A stretch of 64,000 nucleotides of DNA from assembly GCF_002556545.1 (NCBI RefSeq), contig NZ_CP022685.1, positions 2,480,001-2,544,000 on the forward strand, written 5' to 3'. The stretch is from Streptomyces formicae (GTDB taxonomy: Bacteria; Actinomycetota; Actinomycetes; Streptomycetales; Streptomycetaceae). Made by a program: the position numbers and the translations under genes. Each line of letters starts with the position of its first letter. The stretch's first letter is position 1. Of the stretch, positions 52,345-61,204 are shown piece after piece. Under the pieces are notes generated by a model. The model was not told the DNA's origin. It made no database searches and was given only the letters and a program-made list of their open reading frames with translations.

Positions 52345-52390
52345 TCGCGCAGTTCCCCGCGCCCCTTAAGGGGCGCGGGGAACTGCGCGA
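52345..52390. terminator. 46-bp perfect palindrome, bidirectional terminator (repeat family A)
   Basis: TCGCGCAGTTCCCCGCGCCC followed by its complete complement, 23 bp per arm with no unpaired centre. It lies between the convergent acyl-CoA synthetase and glycosyltransferase genes. Half of it is the family A repeat found at 24191 and 37861. Confidence 0.85.
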
Positions 52391-52445
52391 TCAGCCCCAT
52401 GCGGCAGTCAGCCGCGCGACCAGCGGAGTGGCAGCCCAGTAGGCG

Positions 52446-53588
52446 TCACAGCAGATCCTTGAGCCGCTGCGCCAGCAAGTCCCAGCGCCACTTCTCCTCG
52501 ACCCACTCCCGCCCCCGCTGCCCCATGCGCTGACGCAACTCAGGGTCTTCGAGGAGCGCGGTGATCCGGTCGGCGGCCTCCTCCGGGGAGCCGCCCCGGA
52601 CCACCCAGCCCGTCTCACCGTCAAGCACCGCGTCCGGTGCCCCGCCGGAGTCGCCGGCGACGACCGGCAGGCCCGTCGCCGACGCCTCCAGGTAGACGAT
52701 GCCGAGGCCCTCCACGTCCAGGCCGCCGCGCCGCGTCCGGCAGGGCATGGCGAAGACGTCGCCCGCGCCGTGGTGCGCGGGGAGTTCCTCCCAGGGCACC
52801 GCGCCCGTGAAGCGCACGGAGTCCGCGACCCCGGTCTCGACCGCGAGCTTGCGCAGGTCCTTCTCGTAGGGGCCGCCCCCGACGATCAACAGCACCGCTT
52901 CGGGCGACCGCGCCAGAATCCTCGGCATGGCGAGGATCAGCGTGTCCTGGCCCTTGCGCGGCACGAGGCGCGAGACGCAGACGACCACGGGGCGGTCGGT
53001 CAGGCCGAGCCTGGCCCGCACGGCGGCGCCGCCCGAGTCCGGGTGGAAGGTCTTCTCGTCGACGCCGGGCGGCAGTTGGACCATGCGGTCCGCGGCGGCG
53101 GGCGTCAGCGCGGGGGCGATCCGCGAGCGCGTGTACTCGCCCAGATAGGTGATCGTGTCCGTCGACTCGCCGATCCTGCGCAGGAGTTGGCGGGACGCGG
53201 GCAGCTGGGCCCAGCCCGCCTCGTGCCCGTGCGTGGTGGCGACGAGCCGGGTCGCCCCGGCGCCGCGCAGCGCGGAGCCCATCAGGCCGAGCGGCGCCGC
53301 CGCACCGAACCACACCGACGTACAACCGTGTTCGCGCAGCAGGGAGACCGCGCGGCGGGTGACGCGCGGCGTGGGGAGCAGCATCGTCGTGGGGTCGCGT
53401 ACGACCGGGAAGGGCTGCTCGGCGTCGAAGGCGGCGGTGGCCTCCGCGCCCTCGCGGCCGCGCTTCCAGGTGGAGGCGTAGACGACGATCTGCTCGGGGT
53501 CCAGGCGCAGCGCCATGTTGTGCAGGAACGCCTGGATGCCACCGGGCCTGGGCGGGAAGTCGTTCGTGACGATCAGGGTCTTGTGCAT
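52446..53588 (-). CDS. GT4 glycosyltransferase, PimB'-like
   Basis: 380-residue GT-B glycosyltransferase with VTNDFPPRPGGIQAFLHNMA (acceptor-side N-terminus, residues 8-27), the nucleotide-binding VCVSRLVPRKGQDTLI near 202-217, and EGLGIVYLEASATGLPVVAGDSGGAPD near 293-319 with the conserved E-x7-E. It resembles mycobacterial PimB' (Rv2188c), which adds the second mannose to phosphatidylinositol monomannoside. Streptomyces makes PIM-type lipids, and the synteny with fadD15 supports this reading. A sugar donor of GDP-mannose is inference. Confidence 0.92.
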   Translation of the reverse strand: MHKTLIVTNDFPPRPGGIQAFLHNMALRLDPEQIVVYASTWKRGREGAEATAAFDAEQPFPVVRDPTTMLLPTPRVTRRAVSLLREHGCTSVWFGAAAPLGLMGSALRGAGATRLVATTHGHEAGWAQLPASRQLLRRIGESTDTITYLGEYTRSRIAPALTPAAADRMVQLPPGVDEKTFHPDSGGAAVRARLGLTDRPVVVCVSRLVPRKGQDTLILAMPRILARSPEAVLLIVGGGPYEKDLRKLAVETGVADSVRFTGAVPWEELPAHHGAGDVFAMPCRTRRGGLDVEGLGIVYLEASATGLPVVAGDSGGAPDAVLDGETGWVVRGGSPEEAADRITALLEDPELRQRMGQRGREWVEEKWRWDLLAQRLKDLL

Positions 53589-53716
53589 CGCGCCCGACAG
53601 TACCGAAAGCCGCCGGTACGCACCGAACGGCCCAGCCTCTTGGCCCTCGGTCGGTTCCCCCCGGCATCATGACGTCCTGAATCACACGTAAGTATGTGAA
53701 AAGGGGCGAGGCACGC

Positions 53717-54955
53717 ATGGCGCGCATCCTGACCGTCTGGGTCCTGACCAGGACCGTCCTGCTGCTCTGCGTCCTCCATGTGTTCACGGCCCCTGGCCCC
53801 GACGTGACGAGCGACGTCTCCGTCATCTACCAGGGCTGGTACGAGGTCCTGCGCACCGGCACCTTCCCGCTCGACGACGTCACCTGGCAGTACCCGCCCG
53901 CCGCCGCCCTGGCGATCCTCTCCCCCGCCCTGCTGCCCTTCCTGAGCTATGCCACCGCCTTCTTCGTGCTCTGCCTGCTCGCCGACGCCGCCGTGTGCGG
54001 GCTGCTCCTGTACACGGGCCGACGGCCCGGCAAGTCGCCGCGGGGCGCCTGGTTCTGGGTGGTGGGCGTCGCGCTGCTCGGCCCCATCGTGTACGCCCGC
54101 TACGACGTCCTGGTGACCGCCGTCGCCGTCGCCGCCCTGCTCGCGGGGGCCAGGCACCCGCGTGCCATGGGGGCGCTCGCCGGGTTCGGCGCGCTGCTCA
54201 AGGTGTGGCCGGTGCTGCTGCTCGTCGGCACCCCGCGCGGCCGGGCGACCCGCCGCTCCTGGACCGCCGCCGCGGGCACCGCCGTCGGGGTCACCCTGAC
54301 GTTCCTGGTGGCGATGCCGGGGGCGCTCGCCTTCCTCACCTTCCAGCGGGACCGGGGCACCGAGGTGGAATCACTCGGCGCCCTCGTCTTCCACCTCGCG
54401 CGGCACCTGGGCTGGCAGGGCGAGGTGCGGCTCAACTACGGCTCGGTGGAGTTCCTCGGCCCCTACGTCCCGCTGGTCAGCACGGTGGCGCAGGTCCTGT
54501 CGGCGGCGGCCTTCGGCTGGCTCCTGGTGTGGCGCCTTCGCGCCAGGGCCAGGTCGGCGAGCACGCTCGCGGACGCGGCCTTCGTGGCGGTGCTCCTGTT
54601 CACGACGACGAGCCGGGTGATCAGCCCGCAGTACCTGCTGTGGCTGGTCGGGGCCGCCGCCGTCTGCCTGGCCTTTCGCACCAGCCGGATGGAACGGCCC
54701 GCCCGGCTGGTCCTGGTGGCCACCTTCGTGACGTTCCTGGAGTTCCCCGTGTGGTTCTCCCACGTGGTGGCGAGCGATCCGCTGGGCATCGCGCTGCTCC
54801 TCGTACGCAACGGTCTGCTCGTGGCGGCAACGCTGCTGGGCTGCCGCACCCTCTGGCGGCAGACGGTGTCCGAACCGCGCGCCGAGGAGCGGCGGTCGAT
54901 GCCGGGGCAGGTCAGCCGAGCTCCGAGCGGAGATACGTACGCCAGCGCGCCGTGA
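53717..54955 (+). CDS. GT87/GT-C-type membrane glycosyltransferase
   Basis: 412-residue integral membrane protein with about ten helices, an early extracytoplasmic loop with acidic residues (PDVTSDVSVIYQGWYE, about 26-41) containing the GT-C metal or donor site, and WQYPPAAALAI near 54-64 typical of GT87 family polyprenyl-phosphate-mannose-dependent transferases. Its counterpart in M. tuberculosis is Rv2181, an alpha-1,2-mannosyltransferase of lipomannan. GCGAGG lies 5 bp before ATG 53717. Its end overlaps the convergent lipoprotein gene by 44 bp. Donor and acceptor are not proven. Confidence 0.87.
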   Translation: MARILTVWVLTRTVLLLCVLHVFTAPGPDVTSDVSVIYQGWYEVLRTGTFPLDDVTWQYPPAAALAILSPALLPFLSYATAFFVLCLLADAAVCGLLLYTGRRPGKSPRGAWFWVVGVALLGPIVYARYDVLVTAVAVAALLAGARHPRAMGALAGFGALLKVWPVLLLVGTPRGRATRRSWTAAAGTAVGVTLTFLVAMPGALAFLTFQRDRGTEVESLGALVFHLARHLGWQGEVRLNYGSVEFLGPYVPLVSTVAQVLSAAAFGWLLVWRLRARARSASTLADAAFVAVLLFTTTSRVISPQYLLWLVGAAAVCLAFRTSRMERPARLVLVATFVTFLEFPVWFSHVVASDPLGIALLLVRNGLLVAATLLGCRTLWRQTVSEPRAEERRSMPGQVSRAPSGDTYASAP

Positions 54956-56114
54956 AGTCCCCCTGCGTGGTGTCCAGGACGTCCCGCAGCGCGTCCTCGA
55001 CCGCCCCCGGCCGCTGCTTGTGCTCGCCCACCGCCCGGTAGAAATCCGTGAGCTTCCGCTCGCCCCACCGCTCCGCGATCATCCGGCAGGCCAGCCACGC
55101 CCCTTCGTACGACTGCGCGAGAGCGTCCGCGTCGCCCCCGAAGCCGAAGTCGTCGTCCTCGGGGAGCTCCTTCGGCAGCCGCCCGGCCAGGACCGCGCGC
55201 CGCAGCTCGGGCGCGGCCTGCGCCGCCGTGCGCCCGGTGCCCCGGTAGCCCACCCAGTCCGCGAAGCCCTCGGAGAGCCAGAGCGGGGTGGCCGCCGAGG
55301 TCTGCGCGCGGGTCGCGACGTGGGTCGTCTCGTGGGTGAGGACGACCTGCTTGCCGAAGTCGCCGAGGACGCCGTACGCCTCGGGGTTGACGATGATCCG
55401 GTCGGCGGGCGAGCGCCGCGAACCGCCCGCCTCGCCCGTGGTGACCGCGGCGATCCCCCGATACCCGGAGGCGGGCGCCCCGAGGAGCCCCGCCATGCCG
55501 TCGAGGGACCGGGGCACCAGGACGACGACCCGCTCGGGCCAGTCGCCCGGCCAGGCGGCGCGCACCGCGGGCACCGCGCGGTCGGCGACCTCGCGGTGGG
55601 TGCGCAGCTCCGCGGCGCTCCGGCCGACGCCGAGCACCAGGCTCCGCTCACCCCGCGCGGCCGTCACCCGCCCCTGGTCCCAGAGCTGCTCGCCCGACTT
55701 CTTCGCGGGCCGCTCCGCGGTGACGTACCACCGACCGTCGTCCCGCTCCAGGGAGAGCGTGCGCTCGGCGGTGAGCGGGGCGCGGTCGTAGCCCTTGACG
55801 CGGTAGCGGAGTTGGGCACTCGCCGTGGCCTTCGCGCCCGAGTCGTCGAGGCGGGTCAGGCGGTACTCCCAGGAGCTCAGCGGCACGTCGCGGACGTTCT
55901 CGAAGAGGTCGGGCGCGCCGGCCGTCGGCCGCTCGGTGCGCTCGTACGCCGGTTCGTCCCCGGTCAGGACGGCGTGCGCGCGCTGTTCGAGCAGCGCCCG
56001 CACCTCGCGTCCCGCGGCGTCCGGGACCGGATCGCCGCCGCATCCGGCGAGCACGGCGAGGCAGAGCGCGAAGCACAGCGCCACCCTCCCCGACCCACGC
56101 CCGTGACCAGCCAC
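54912..56114 (-). CDS. Lipoprotein with gluzincin-type metallopeptidase motif
   Basis: 400-residue secreted lipoprotein: signal peptide with lipobox LAGC (Cys25), an NTF2-like region (about 30-150), and a metallopeptidase-like region with HETTH at 261-265 and a third ligand Glu282 in WLSEGFADWVGY. That spacing is the gluzincin pattern (HExxH then E about 17-20 residues later), as in M1/M4/M61 peptidases. I cannot place it in a named peptidase family. GTG 56114 starts the protein. Probable location is the outer membrane face, perhaps on cell-wall or secreted peptide substrates. Confidence 0.87.
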   Translation of the reverse strand: MAGHGRGSGRVALCFALCLAVLAGCGGDPVPDAAGREVRALLEQRAHAVLTGDEPAYERTERPTAGAPDLFENVRDVPLSSWEYRLTRLDDSGAKATASAQLRYRVKGYDRAPLTAERTLSLERDDGRWYVTAERPAKKSGEQLWDQGRVTAARGERSLVLGVGRSAAELRTHREVADRAVPAVRAAWPGDWPERVVVLVPRSLDGMAGLLGAPASGYRGIAAVTTGEAGGSRRSPADRIIVNPEAYGVLGDFGKQVVLTHETTHVATRAQTSAATPLWLSEGFADWVGYRGTGRTAAQAAPELRRAVLAGRLPKELPEDDDFGFGGDADALAQSYEGAWLACRMIAERWGERKLTDFYRAVGEHKQRPGAVEDALRDVLDTTQGDFTARWRTYLRSELG

Positions 56115-56151
56115 GTTCCGATCGTACGGTGCGCCGCCTCCGGGCCGCGGG

Positions 56152-57189
56152 TCAGACCCGGGTCACGGACGACACCGGCATCATGCCCACCGGGTCGTAG
56201 CGCACCGCGGCGCCGGGGTAGGGGGCGTGCACCACCTGGCCGTTGCCCACGTACATCCCGATGTGGCTGGCGTCGTCGCGGTAGGCGACCAGGTCGCCGG
56301 GCCGCGCCTGGGACAGCGGCACCTGGCGTCCCGCGTACCGCTGGGCCTGCGAGGTGCGCGGCAGGCCGACCCCGGCCTGGGCGTACGACCACTGCATGAG
56401 GCCCGAACAGTCGAATCCGGACGGGCCGTTGGCCCCCCACACGTAGGGGCGGCCGACCGCGCTCCGTGCGGCGGCGATGGCCGCGGCGGCGCGCGAGGAG
56501 GACGCGGCGTCCGCGCCCGCCAGGTCGGGCAGCTCGGCGCGTCCCTCGCCGGAGCGCGACGACCTGTCGTACTCCTCGCGCTCCTTGCTCGGCATCGAGT
56601 TGAGCAGCCGCCTGGCCTTGGCGAGCTTGTGCTCGACGGTGCGCTTGTGGCGGGCGACGGCGGTGCGGCTCTTCTCCAGTTCGGCCAGCTTGCGGGTGGC
56701 CTCCGCGCGCTGCTGCGAGAGCGCGCGCTGGGCCTGCTGGAGGTCCTTGAGCGCGCCCGCCTGCCGGGAGCCGATGCGGTCGAGGGCGGCGGCCTTCTCC
56801 AGGTAGCCGTCCGGGTCGGAGGAGAGCATCAGGGCCAGGGACGGGTCGATGCCGCCCTCGCGGTACTGCGCGCCCGCCAGCGAACCGAGCGCACCGCGCA
56901 TCGTGTTGATGCGCTCCTGGCCGCGCGCGACGCTGTCCTTGGTCCGCTCGACCTGCGCGTGCAGCTTGTCCGCGCGCTCGTCGGCCTTGTTGTACGACTC
57001 GGTGGCCTGCTCGGCCTGTTCGTAGAGCCGGTCCACCTGGGCCCGGGTGTCGGACGGCTTGTCCTGCGGCGCTGCGCCGGCGGGCGCCGCGCCGAAGGCC
57101 ACTGCCGCGGTGGCCGCGGCAGCGGAAAGAACGGTGACGCGCGTGCTCCGGTCGAGACCGGGCTGTGCGGGACGGCGATGGGACCCCAC
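56152..57189 (-). CDS. NlpC/P60 cell-wall endopeptidase (RipA-like), copy 1
   Basis: 345-residue secreted peptidoglycan DL-endopeptidase. A signal peptide (about 1-40) precedes a long coiled coil (about 45-205) and an NlpC/P60 domain with catalytic Cys261 in FDCSGL, His309 in SHIGMY and a third polar residue in VVHAP. The coiled coil probably autoinhibits or anchors the enzyme, as in mycobacterial RipA. GTG 57189. A second, very similar gene sits directly upstream on the same strand, a tandem duplication that has diverged in the coiled-coil region. Confidence 0.93.
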   Translation of the reverse strand: MGSHRRPAQPGLDRSTRVTVLSAAAATAAVAFGAAPAGAAPQDKPSDTRAQVDRLYEQAEQATESYNKADERADKLHAQVERTKDSVARGQERINTMRGALGSLAGAQYREGGIDPSLALMLSSDPDGYLEKAAALDRIGSRQAGALKDLQQAQRALSQQRAEATRKLAELEKSRTAVARHKRTVEHKLAKARRLLNSMPSKEREEYDRSSRSGEGRAELPDLAGADAASSSRAAAAIAAARSAVGRPYVWGANGPSGFDCSGLMQWSYAQAGVGLPRTSQAQRYAGRQVPLSQARPGDLVAYRDDASHIGMYVGNGQVVHAPYPGAAVRYDPVGMMPVSSVTRV

Positions 57190-57415
57190 GGGACGCCGCT
57201 CTCCCTTCCGCTGAAGGACCCCCGCCTGTCCGGGGGAATGCGCGCCGACAGTAGCCGTGCGACTACGGAGGGGCCAAAGACCTCGCGGGGTGCGGAAAGC
57301 GCGCGGACAGCCCGACGCCCCGCCTCAGACGCAGGTCATCAACGGGGCGCGGGGTCAGCGGGAGTTGCCGGAATTCGCCCGTTTGGGCGGTGTCGGCAGC
57401 GCGTTGACGTCGGGG

Positions 57416-58450
57416 TCAGGCGACGCGGACGCCGAACTGGAAGGTGCCCAGGTACGCCATCGACTCGTAGCGCACCACGGCGCCGGGCTTGGGGGCGTGC
57501 AGCACCTGGCCGTTGCCCGCGTAGAAGCCGACGTGCGCGAGGTTGTTGAAGAACACCAGGTCGCCGGGCTTGAGCTCGCTGCGGCCTATCTTGGTGCCGT
57601 CGTTCTGCTGGGTGTACGTGGTCCGGGTGATGGACACGTCGGCCTGGGCGTACGCCCACTGGGTGAGCCCGGAGCAGTCGTAGGAGTTGGGGCCCGAGCC
57701 GCCGGAGACGTACGGCTTGCCGAGCTGGGTGGCAGCGGCGGCCAGGGCGGCGGCGCCGCGGTTCGAGGCCGGGGCCTCCTTGCCGAGGTCCGCGCGGTTG
57801 TCGGCGGCGCGGCTCGCGCGCTTCTGCTCCTTGGCGGCGAGGGCCTGCTTCTCCTTGGCCGTCAGCGTGTTGAGGAGCTTCTGCGCCTCGCCGAGCTTGC
57901 CCTGGACTTCCTGCTTCTTGCGGCCGAGCTCCTTGCGGGTGTCCGCGAGGTCGTCCAGCTTGCCCGCGGCCTCCTTGCGCTGCTGCGCGAGGTCCCGCTG
58001 CTTCTCCTGGATCTTCTTGAGCGACTCGACCTGCTTGCTGCTCAGCTGGTCGAGGGCGGACGCCTTGTCGAGGTAGTTGTCCGGGTCGGAGGAGAGGAAG
58101 AGCTGCAGGGAAGGGTCGATGCCGCCGGAGCGGTACTGGGCGCTGGCCATCGAACCGAGGCCGCCGCGCAGGTCGTTGAGCTCCTCCTGGCCGCGGGCGA
58201 CCTTGTCCTGGAGGTCGCCGATCTGCTTCTCGAGCTTCTCCTGCTTCTCCTTGGCCCCGTTGTACTTGTCGGTGGCCCGGCCCGCGTCTTCGTAGAGTGC
58301 GTCGACCTTGGACTTGACCTCGTCCTTGCTCGGCTTCGGTGCGGCCTGGGCGGCGCCCTGCGAGGTGAGGGCTACGGCAGCGGCGGCGGTCGCGGTCAGC
58401 ACGCTCACGCGGGTGCGGCTCGGCTGCTTGGGTCGACGGTGGGACGCCAC
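57416..58450 (-). CDS. NlpC/P60 cell-wall endopeptidase (RipA-like), copy 2
   Basis: 344-residue paralogue of the neighbouring gene: signal peptide (to about residue 37, ending AAQAA), coiled coil (about 45-215) and NlpC/P60 domain with Cys259 in YDCSGL and His306 in AHVGFY. AAGGAG lies 9 bp before GTG 58450. The leader contains two short hairpins near the start, one enclosing the ribosome site. Its M. tuberculosis counterpart is Rv2190c. Probable role: splitting septal or hyphal wall peptides during growth and sporulation. Confidence 0.93.
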   Translation of the reverse strand: MASHRRPKQPSRTRVSVLTATAAAAVALTSQGAAQAAPKPSKDEVKSKVDALYEDAGRATDKYNGAKEKQEKLEKQIGDLQDKVARGQEELNDLRGGLGSMASAQYRSGGIDPSLQLFLSSDPDNYLDKASALDQLSSKQVESLKKIQEKQRDLAQQRKEAAGKLDDLADTRKELGRKKQEVQGKLGEAQKLLNTLTAKEKQALAAKEQKRASRAADNRADLGKEAPASNRGAAALAAAATQLGKPYVSGGSGPNSYDCSGLTQWAYAQADVSITRTTYTQQNDGTKIGRSELKPGDLVFFNNLAHVGFYAGNGQVLHAPKPGAVVRYESMAYLGTFQFGVRVA

Positions 58451-58453
58451 GAA

Positions 58454-58529
58454 GGCGGCTCCTTCTTCCTCCAGCCGCCTACCGAAGACCCGGTGGGCGG
58501 GTACCGCCGCCGTCACCCCGGATGGGTGA
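58454..58529 (-). promoter_or_regulatory. Structured leader of NlpC/P60 copy 2
   Basis: On the transcript, GGCGGCT and AGCCGCC (58473-58479 with 58454-58460) form a 7-bp stem whose 12-nt loop contains GGAGGAAGAAGG, so the ribosome site lies in or beside a hairpin. Upstream, TCACCC/GGGTGA (58513-58529) forms another stem. This resembles an RNA regulator controlling initiation, but I do not see the conserved core of the ydaO/c-di-AMP class. Confidence 0.45.
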
Positions 58530-58720
58530 TCAACCGAGCGGAGGTTCGAGGCGAGACATTAGTGACCTTCTTGTGATCAGTTCAAATCCTGACCAGGAAA
58601 AAGTGGCCCACCGAATGCATTCTTTACCGACAACCCACAGCCAGTAATGATCTTTTGACGCTACGTCGCGTGCGGCGCGCCTCAATCCGGGCATAGGGCA
58701 CAGGAGTTACGTGCGCACCC

Positions 58721-60070
58721 TTAGCCCCGCGAAAGCCGCTTGAGGAGCACCACCGAAGCCACCGGGCGCGCACCCGCCTTGGCGATCCCGTCGGCCACCT
58801 CGCGGTCGGTCGAGACGACCACCACGGGCCGCCCCGGCGGCTCCGCGCGCACCAGTTGGCGGATCAGCTCGTCCGCCGTGACGCCGGGCTTGGAGAAGAG
58901 CACCCTGACCCCGCGCGGCGGCGCGAGCAGCACCGGCGCGGCCAGCTCGGCGCCGTCGAAGACGCAGGTGACCTCGGCGCCCGACTGCAGGGCCAGCTGC
59001 GAGAGCGAGCCGAGCAGGCGCAGCCGCTGCTTCTCCAGCGGCATCGTGGGGTAGCCGGTCTTGGTGACGTTGTAGCCGTCCACGACCAGGTGGGCCTGGG
59101 GCAGGGCGAGCAACTGGTCGAGGATCGCCGGGTCGTTCTCCGAGAGCGCGCGCGCCGCGATGTCCTTGGGCGACATCCGGCCCGGCTCCACGGCGTCCAC
59201 GGTCTCCGCGGGCCGCACCGACACGGGCGGCAGGGCCAGCTCGCGGCGCAGCCCCTGAGCGGACTCCAGGACCGTGTCGAGCAGCAGCCGCACCCGCATG
59301 TCCTCGACGCTGCGCCCCTCGCGGGCGGCCCTGCGGCTGGCCTCCAGGGCGGCCTCGGTCTCGGCGAGCCGCGCCTTGACGCGCCGGGTCTCGCTCTCCG
59401 CGGCGGACACCTGGGCCTGCCCCTCGGCGCGCACCGACTCGATCTCACCGGCCACCTTACGCAGCGCGGCCTCGCCCCGCTTGACGTCGCTGAGGGCCCC
59501 GCGCAGCTTGCGGTGCATCGATTCGGCTTCCCTGCGCGCCGATTCGAGTTCCGTGCGCAGCCGCTCGGTCTCCGCCCTCGTCTGGTCGCGGGCGGCGGCG
59601 AGTTCCTCGCGCAGCCGCTCCAGCTCGGCCCTGGTCTCCTCGTCGACGCGCTCGGCGTCGGCCCGCTGGGCCTCCTCGCCCGCCGCGGTGACCAGCTTCA
59701 CCCAGCCCGTGGGGCGCAGCACGTAGGCCGCGGCCGCGACGTCGAGGGGGTCGGCGGCGGGGGGCGGTGAGCCCGCGTCCAGGGCGCCCGCGAGCTCGGG
59801 CTGGGCCTCTCTGAGACGTTCGGCGATGCGCTGCCGGAAGAGCGTGTCGCTCTCCAGCGCCGCCGCCATGGCGTTGCCCGCGAACTTCGCGCGCCGCGTG
59901 GGCGTGAAGCGGGCGTACTGCCGCAGCTGTGCGGGCAGTTCGGTCAGGGTGAGCCCGCCGAAGCCGTCCGACGCGATCTGGACGACCCGCCGACGCACCC
60001 CGTCGGGCAGCGGGCGGTCGAGCACCTCAGCGGCGCCGTCGTCCGGCTCCCCGCTCGCGCTCTCCACCAT
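58721..60070 (-). CDS. NYN-domain RNA-binding/nuclease-like protein
   Basis: 449-residue soluble protein. A N-terminal helical region (about 1-135) precedes a long charged coiled coil (about 145-260) and a C-terminal NYN (PIN-like, YacP/Zc3h12a-type) domain with acidic residues in AHLVVDGYNVTKTGYP (about residues 325-340), CVFDGAE near 366-372 and VVVSTDREVADG near 416-427. NYN domains have a metal-dependent nuclease fold. Target unknown; ribosome- or mRNA-associated roles are inference. The start is placed by the codon pattern; a GTG or ATG further down is possible. Confidence 0.85.
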   Translation of the reverse strand: MVESASGEPDDGAAEVLDRPLPDGVRRRVVQIASDGFGGLTLTELPAQLRQYARFTPTRRAKFAGNAMAAALESDTLFRQRIAERLREAQPELAGALDAGSPPPAADPLDVAAAAYVLRPTGWVKLVTAAGEEAQRADAERVDEETRAELERLREELAAARDQTRAETERLRTELESARREAESMHRKLRGALSDVKRGEAALRKVAGEIESVRAEGQAQVSAAESETRRVKARLAETEAALEASRRAAREGRSVEDMRVRLLLDTVLESAQGLRRELALPPVSVRPAETVDAVEPGRMSPKDIAARALSENDPAILDQLLALPQAHLVVDGYNVTKTGYPTMPLEKQRLRLLGSLSQLALQSGAEVTCVFDGAELAAPVLLAPPRGVRVLFSKPGVTADELIRQLVRAEPPGRPVVVVSTDREVADGIAKAGARPVASVVLLKRLSRG

Positions 60071-60104
60071 CCGTCACCCCACTAGCTGTGCGGGCCCCGC
60101 TCCC

Positions 60105-60344
60105 TCAGGAGTCGGTGCCCGGCCTGTCCACGAGTTCCACCTGATCCACTGCGTTGCACCAGCGGCAGCGCACGGACTCGATGGTCTCACTGACCACCTC
60201 GCGTTCCTCGACGTTCGACTCACCGGCCAGGTCGAGATGGACATACTCGACGACCTTCGACGTGCGGGTCACGTCGAAACGCGTGAGATTGCCGCACAGC
60301 GTGCAGCGCCACCGGGTGGAGTCGGTCGGCAGGGGAACCGTCAT
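60105..60344 (-). CDS. Small zinc-ribbon protein
   Basis: 79-residue protein with two paired cysteine motifs, C14-x2-C17 (WRCTLCGN) and C60-x2-C63 (VRCRWCNA), consistent with one structural zinc. Between them is an acidic, beta-rich stretch. Family common in Streptomyces near the NYN and rhomboid genes; function unknown. It ends 34 bp before the NYN gene start on the same strand and is divergent from the rhomboid gene. RNA or protein binding would be typical of ribbons of this size, but no direct evidence exists. Confidence 0.83.
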   Translation of the reverse strand: MTVPLPTDSTRWRCTLCGNLTRFDVTRTSKVVEYVHLDLAGESNVEEREVVSETIESVRCRWCNAVDQVELVDRPGTDS

Positions 60345-60472
60345 CGTGGCTGTTCGCTTTCGTCGGCTACGTATTGCCCGTAACCCTAAGGCCTGTAAGG
60401 GGTGCCACGCGGCGGCCTCCGGCGCGGCATGGCGGTCTGTGCAGGTAGCGCCCGTTACGTCATGCTCTGTTC

Positions 60473-61204
60473 ATGATCAACACATGGGGTTCGAAGGCGG
60501 GCCGGATGCTCCGGGGGCAGTCCGCCCCCGTGACGTACGGACTGATCGTCGTCTGCTGCCTGGTCTTCGTTCTCTCCCCGGTGTCCGGGCTCAACCCCGG
60601 GTACGGCGACGGCGCCCGGCTGCTCGCCGCGGAGCAGACCTACTTCGAGCGCTGGGGAGTGGTACCCGTCGAACTGTTCAGCGGTGTCCCGCGTGCCGCC
60701 CTGGGACCGCTGACCGCTCTTTTCGTGCACGGAAGCTGGCTTCATCTGCTCGGGAACATGCTCTTCTTGTACGTCTTCGGTGCGATGGTCGAGGACCGCA
60801 TGGGCCACCTCCCGTACGCGCTCTTCTACGTCGTCTGCGGATACTTCGCGCTCCTGGCCTACGCGGCCGCGCACGCCGGATCCGACAAGACGCTGGTCGG
60901 GGCGTCGGGGGCGATCTCGGCCGTCCTCGGCGCCTTTCTCTATCTCTTCCCGAAGGCACGCGTCACCAGCCTCTTCCCGTTCCTCTTCTTCCTGCCACTG
61001 CGCTTTCCGGCCTGGCTGGTGCTGCCGTTCTGGGTGGCGATCCAGTGGCTCGCGGCGGGGCAGGGCGGCCAGGGCACGGGAGTGGCCTATCTGGCCCACC
61101 TGGTGGGCTTCTCCCTCGGTTTCCTGTACGCGTGGGGTGTCTATGGGTGGAGGGCTAAGGTGAAGGGCACAGCACCGGCCACCGAGGGAGACAGCCAGCC
61201 GTGA
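60473..61204 (+). CDS. Rhomboid-family intramembrane serine protease
   Basis: 243-residue membrane protease. The catalytic dyad is Ser145 in GASGAISA and His209 in LAHLVGF, both inside helices; N95 in HLLGNMLF supports the oxyanion hole. About six helices are seen, the minimal rhomboid core. Rhomboids cleave transmembrane substrates; no substrate is recognisable here. The AsnC-domain gene overlaps its stop by 4 bp (GTGA), so the two are co-expressed. No ribosome site is visible, so the message may be leaderless. Confidence 0.9.
   Translation: MINTWGSKAGRMLRGQSAPVTYGLIVVCCLVFVLSPVSGLNPGYGDGARLLAAEQTYFERWGVVPVELFSGVPRAALGPLTALFVHGSWLHLLGNMLFLYVFGAMVEDRMGHLPYALFYVVCGYFALLAYAAAHAGSDKTLVGASGAISAVLGAFLYLFPKARVTSLFPFLFFLPLRFPAWLVLPFWVAIQWLAAGQGGQGTGVAYLAHLVGFSLGFLYAWGVYGWRAKVKGTAPATEGDSQP

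Noticed and set aside
58451..58720. ydaO-type c-di-AMP riboswitch before NlpC/P60 copy 2
   Set aside because: The region has hairpins but I could not find the conserved core sequences of the class. I report it only as a structured leader.
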